Translations under genes and position numbers: made by a program
In this document: in pieces, positions 60,101-64,000 of the stretch
How positions within the stretch are numbered: position 1 is the stretch's first letter
How the letters are laid out: the number at the start of each line of letters is the position of its first letter
Notes under the pieces: generated by a model
The model's database searches: none
What the model was told of the DNA's origin: nothing
Seen by the model: only the letters and a program-made list of their open reading frames with translations
NCBI GenBank assembly: GCA_038501785.1
Contig: JBAMJR010000041.1
Span: 153,501 to 217,500 of the forward strand
Origin: Myoxocephalus aenaeus
Taxonomy: Eukaryota; Chordata; Actinopteri; Perciformes; Cottidae
Direction of reading: 5' to 3'
Length of the DNA: 64,000 bases

Positions 60101-63100
60101 AGGCTGAAGGCTGGAGACTGGAGACTGAAGGCTGGAGGCTGAAGGCTGGAGACTGAAGGCTGGAGACTGAAGGCTGGAGACTGGAGACTGAAGGCTGGAG
60201 GCTGAAGGCTGGAGACTGGAGGCTGGAGGCTGGAGGCTGGAGACTGGAGACTGGAGGCTGGAGACTGGAGACTGGAGACTGAAGGCTGGAGGCTGAAGGC
60301 TGGAGACTGAAGGCTGGAGACTGAAGGCTGGAGACTGGAGGCTGGAGGCTGGAGACTGGAGACTGGAGACTGGAGGCTGGAGACTGGAGACTGGAGGCTG
60401 GAGGCTGGAGACTGGAGACTGGAGACTGAAGGCTGGAGACTGGAGGCTGGAGACTGGAGACTGGAGACTGAGGCTGAAGGCTGCAGGCTGGAGGCTGGAG
60501 GCTGGAGGCTGGAGACTGAAGGCTGGAGGCTGGAGGCGGAAGGCTGGAGACTGGAGACTGGAGGCTGGAGACTGGAGACTGGAGACTGAAGGCTGGAGAC
60601 TGAAGGCTGGAGACTGAAGGCTGGAGACTGGAGACTGAAGGCTGAAGGCTGGAGACTGAAGGCTGGAGACTGGAGACTGGAGACTGAAGGCTGGAGACTG
60701 AAGGCTGGAGACTGGAGACTGAAGGCTGGAGACTGGAGACTGGAGACTGAAGGCTGGAGGCTGGAGGCTGAAGGCTGGAGGCTGGAGACTGAGGCTGAAG
60801 GCTGGAGGCTAAAGGCTGGAGACTGGAGACTGAAGGCTGGAGGCTGGAGACTGAAGGCTGGAGACTGGGGATTGAAGGCTGGAGGCTGAAGGCTGGAGAC
60901 TGAAGGCTGAAAGCTGGAGGCTGACGGCTGGAGGCTGGAGACTGAAGGCTGAAGGCTGGAGGCTGGAGACTGGAGGCTGGAGGCTGGAGACTGAAGGCTG
61001 GAGGCTGGAGGCTGAAGGCTGGAGGCTGGAGGCTGGAGGCTGAAGGCTGAAGGCTGGAGACTGAAGGCTGGAGACTGGAGACTGAAGGCTGGAGACTGGA
61101 GACTGAAGGCTGGAGGCTGGAGGCTGAAGGCTGGAGACTGGAGACTGAAGGCTGGAGGCTGAAGGCTGAAGGCTGGAGACTGAAGGCTGGAGACTGAAGG
61201 CTGGAGACTGGAGACTGAAGGCTGGAGACTGGAGACTGAAGGCTGGAGGCTGAAGGCTGGAGACTGAAGGCTGGAGACTGGAGGCTGAAGGCTGGAGGCT
61301 GAAGGCTGGAGGCTGAAGGCTGGAGACTGGAGACTGAAGGCTGGAGGCTGAAGGCTGGAGACTGGAGGCTGAAGGCTGGAGACTGAAGGCTGGAGACTGG
61401 AGACTGAAGGCTGGAGGCTGAAGGCTGGAGACTGGAGACTGGAGACTGAAGGCTGGAGGCTGAAGGCTGGAGACTGAAGGCTGGAGACTGAAGGCTGGAG
61501 GCTGAAGGCTGGAGACTGAAGGCTGGAGGCTGAAGGCTGGAGACTGAAGGCTGGAGACTGAAGGCTGGAGACTGGAGACTGAAGGCTGGAGGCTGGAGGC
61601 TGAAGGCTGGAGACTGGAGACTGAAGGCTGGAGACTGAAGGCTGGAGACTGGAGACTGAAGGCTGGAGACTGGAGACTGAAGGCTGGAGGCTGAAGGCTG
61701 GAGACTGAAGGCTGGAGACTGGAGGCTGAAGGCTGGAGGCTGAAGGCTGGAGACTGGAGACTGAAGGCTGGAGGCTGAAGGCTGGAGACTGGAGGCTGAA
61801 GGCTGGAGACTGAAGGCTGGAGACTGGAGACTGAAGGCTGGAGGCTGAAGGCTGGAGACTGGAGACTGAAGGCTGGAGGCTGAAGGCTGGAGACTGAAGG
61901 CTGGAGACTGGAGACTGAAGGCTGGAGACTGAAGGCTGGAGACTGGAGACTGAAGGCTGGAGGCTGAAGGCTGGAGACTGGAGGCTGGAGGCTGGAGACT
62001 GGAGACTGGAGGCTGGAGACTGGAGACTTGAGACTGAAGGCTGGAGGCTGAAGGCTGGAGACTGAAGGCTGGAGACTGAAGGCTGGAGACTGGAGGCTGG
62101 AGGCTGGAGACTGGAGACTGGAGACTGGAGGCTGGAGACTGGAGACTGGAGGCTGGAGACTGGAGACTGGAGGCTGGAGACTGGAGACTGAAGGCTGGAG
62201 ACTGGAGGCTGGAGACTGAAGGCTGGAGGCTGGAGGCTGGAGGCGGAAGGCTGGAGACTGGAGACTGGAGGCTGGAGACTGGAGACTGGAGACTGAAGGC
62301 TGGAGACTGAAGGCTGGAGACTGAAGGCTGGAGACTGGAGACTGAAGGCTGAAGGCTGGAGGCTGGAGGCTGAAGGCTGGAGACTGAAGGCTGAAGGCTG
62401 GAGGCTGGAGGCTGGAGACTGAAGGCTGGAGACTGAAGGCTGGAGACTGGAGACTGAAGGCTGGAGACTAAATGCTGGAGACTGGAGACTGAAGGCTGGA
62501 GGCTGGAGACTGAAGGCTGGAGACTGGGGATTGAAGGCTGGAGGCTGAAGGCTGGAGACTGAAGGCTGAAAGCTGGAGGCTGACGGCTGGAGGCTGGAGA
62601 CTGAAGGCTGAAGGCTGGAGGCTGGAGACTGGAGGCTGGAGACTGAAGGCTGGAGGCTGGAGGCTTAAGGCTGGAGGCTGGAGGCTGGAGGCTGAAGGCT
62701 GAAGGCTGGAGACTGAAGGCTGGAGACTGGAGACTGAAGGCTGGAGACTGGAGACTGAAGGCTGGAGGCTGGAGGCTGGAGGCTGGAGGCTGAAGGCTGG
62801 AGACTGGAGACTGAAGGCTGGAGGCTGAAGGCTGAAGGCTGGAGACTGAAGGCTGGAGACTGAAGGCTGGAGACTGGAGACTGAAGGCTGGAGACTGGAG
62901 ACTGAAGGCTGGAGGCTGAAGGCTGGAGACTGAAGGCTGGAGACTGGAGGCTGAAGGCTGGAGGCTGAAGGCTGGAGACTGGAGACTGAAGGCTGGAGGC
63001 TGAAGGCTGGAGACTGGAGGCTGAAGGCTGGAGACTGAAGGCTGGAGACTGGAGACTGAAGGCTGGAGGCTGAAGGCTGGAGACTGGAGACTGAAGGCTG

Positions 63101-63820
63101 GAGGCTGAAGGCTGGAGACTGAAGGCTGGAGACTGGAGACTGAAGGCTGGAGACTGAAGGCTGGAGACTGAAGGCTGGAGACTGGAGACTGAAGGCTGGA
63201 GGCTGAAGGCTGGAGACTGGAGGCTGGAGGCTGGAGACTGGAGACTGGAGACTGAAGGCTGGAGGCTGGAGACTGGAGACTGGAGACTGAAGGCTGGAGG
63301 CTGGAGGCTGAAGGCTGGAGGCTGGAGACTGAGGCTGAAGGCTGGAGGCTAAAGGCTGGAGACTGGAGACTGAAGGCTGGAGGCTGGAGACTGAAGGCTG
63401 GGACTGGGGATTGAAGGCTGGAGGCTGAAGGCTGGAGACTGAAGGCTGAAAGCTGGAGGCTGACGGCTGGAGGCTGGAGACTGAAGGCTGAAGGCTGGAG
63501 GCTGGAGACTGGAGGCTGGAGACTGAAGGCTGGAGGCTGGAGGCTGAAGGCTGGAGGCTGGAGGCTGAAGGCTGAAGGCTGGAGACTGAGGCTGAAGGCT
63601 GGAGGCTGGAGGCTGGAGACTGAAGGCTGAAGGCTGGAGACTGAAGGCTGGAGGCTGAAGGCTGGAGGCTGGAGACTGAAGGCTGGAGGCTGAAGGCTGG
63701 AGGCTGAAGGCTGAAGACTGAAGGCTGGAGGCTGAAGGCTGAGGCTGGAGGCTGGAGGCTGGAGGCTGAGGCTGGAGGCTGGAGGCTGAGGCTGGAGGCT
63801 GAGGCTGGAGGCTGAAGGCA
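54103..63820. repeat. Heptanucleotide satellite, 9.7 kb (ctggaga / ctgaagg / ctggagg)
   Basis: About 1390 seven-base units of three main types in irregular order. Rare variants recur as landmarks (ctggggattgaagg at 57315, 59021, 60867, 62526 and 63406; gaggctgaaggctgcagg near 56890, 58603 and 60473), which reveals higher-order units of about 1.65-1.85 kb. The long minus-strand open frame (63836-55545) is a product of stop-free heptamers and low-complexity Ser/Pro/Gln, not a gene. Confidence 0.97.
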
Positions 63821-64000
63821 GAGCAACAGAGTGCATGTGCGGCTGCTTGTTAAGCGTCTGCTCACAGTCACGTTGGAATCGGAGGTTAAACTATACGTGC
63901 GCCGCCCAGCTGTATAGCAGGCCTAGGTACACATACCACGGCCCGCCATGTGTTACAGGACACTGCTAATTACCACATTCCAGAGGCATTTTATGAATTT
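63821..64000. other. Non-repetitive sequence at the window edge
   Basis: Unique-looking flank of the heptamer satellite. No feature is recognised. Confidence 0.4.

Noticed and set aside
55545..63836. A 2763-codon open reading frame on the minus strand
   Set aside because: It is a stop-free reading of seven-base repeats (three heptamers make seven codons). It has no domain, splice signal or non-repetitive portion.
62468..63871. A second long Ser/Pro/Gln-rich frame in the same satellite
   Set aside because: Same repeat artefact in another register.

Overview
The window is vertebrate genomic DNA, almost certainly from a teleost fish. It has split genes with GT-AG introns, a fish-type MFAP4 fibrinogen-domain gene, fish-type LINEs, a chromodomain Ty3/gypsy element, Tc1 and hAT transposons, and very large minisatellite arrays. 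Only four loci look like cellular genes. Most of the DNA is mobile elements and tandem repeats.

Layout. At 200-604 (+) lies the terminal coding exon of an unrecognised gene. At 3.38-5.82 kb is a 30-bp minisatellite. At 5.9-7.44 kb an unrecognised minus-strand reading frame is split by a 954-bp hAT element with a perfect 8-bp target duplication. At 7690-7853 (+) is the last coding exon of an arginase, with no other arginase exon in view. From 9.0 to about 18.07 kb (-) is a complete mfap4-like gene: six coding exons, TATA-like box and poly(A) signal, but with an in-frame TGA in its signal-peptide exon. Its 6.2-kb intron holds two inverted hAT copies whose target duplications are swapped, the mark of an inversion between them, plus a nested LTR insertion.

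From 18.4 to 34.4 kb the window is mobile elements: a minus-strand LINE split by a decayed chromovirus (19257-23737, with LTRs and 5-bp target duplication), further LINE pieces, a Tc1 fragment split by a foldback element, an L2-type LINE, and a second endonuclease-bearing LINE. The last two sit inside blocks of the same 30-bp minisatellite seen at 3.4 kb. Its unit matches codons near the C-terminus of the L2-type reverse transcriptase.

From 36.36 to 52.02 kb (-) lies an intact sass6 gene (centriole cartwheel protein SAS-6): 16 coding exons, 563 codons, with splice sites and phases all consistent. Many of its introns carry minisatellites. Several arrays abut or include splice sites, and three unrelated arrays carry the palindrome TCACGTGA. 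Intron 5 holds a 2.8-kb element with about 580-bp inverted repeats that encodes a PIN/FEN1-like nuclease with a C-terminal CXC domain. This is the best candidate for a poorly described system. Intron 2 holds another hAT element.

From 52.2 to 53.5 kb is a 32-bp AT-rich array next to the sass6 promoter, and 54.1-63.8 kb is a heptanucleotide satellite with higher-order structure. The very long reading frames across these repeats are artefacts of repeat length and lack of stops, not genes.
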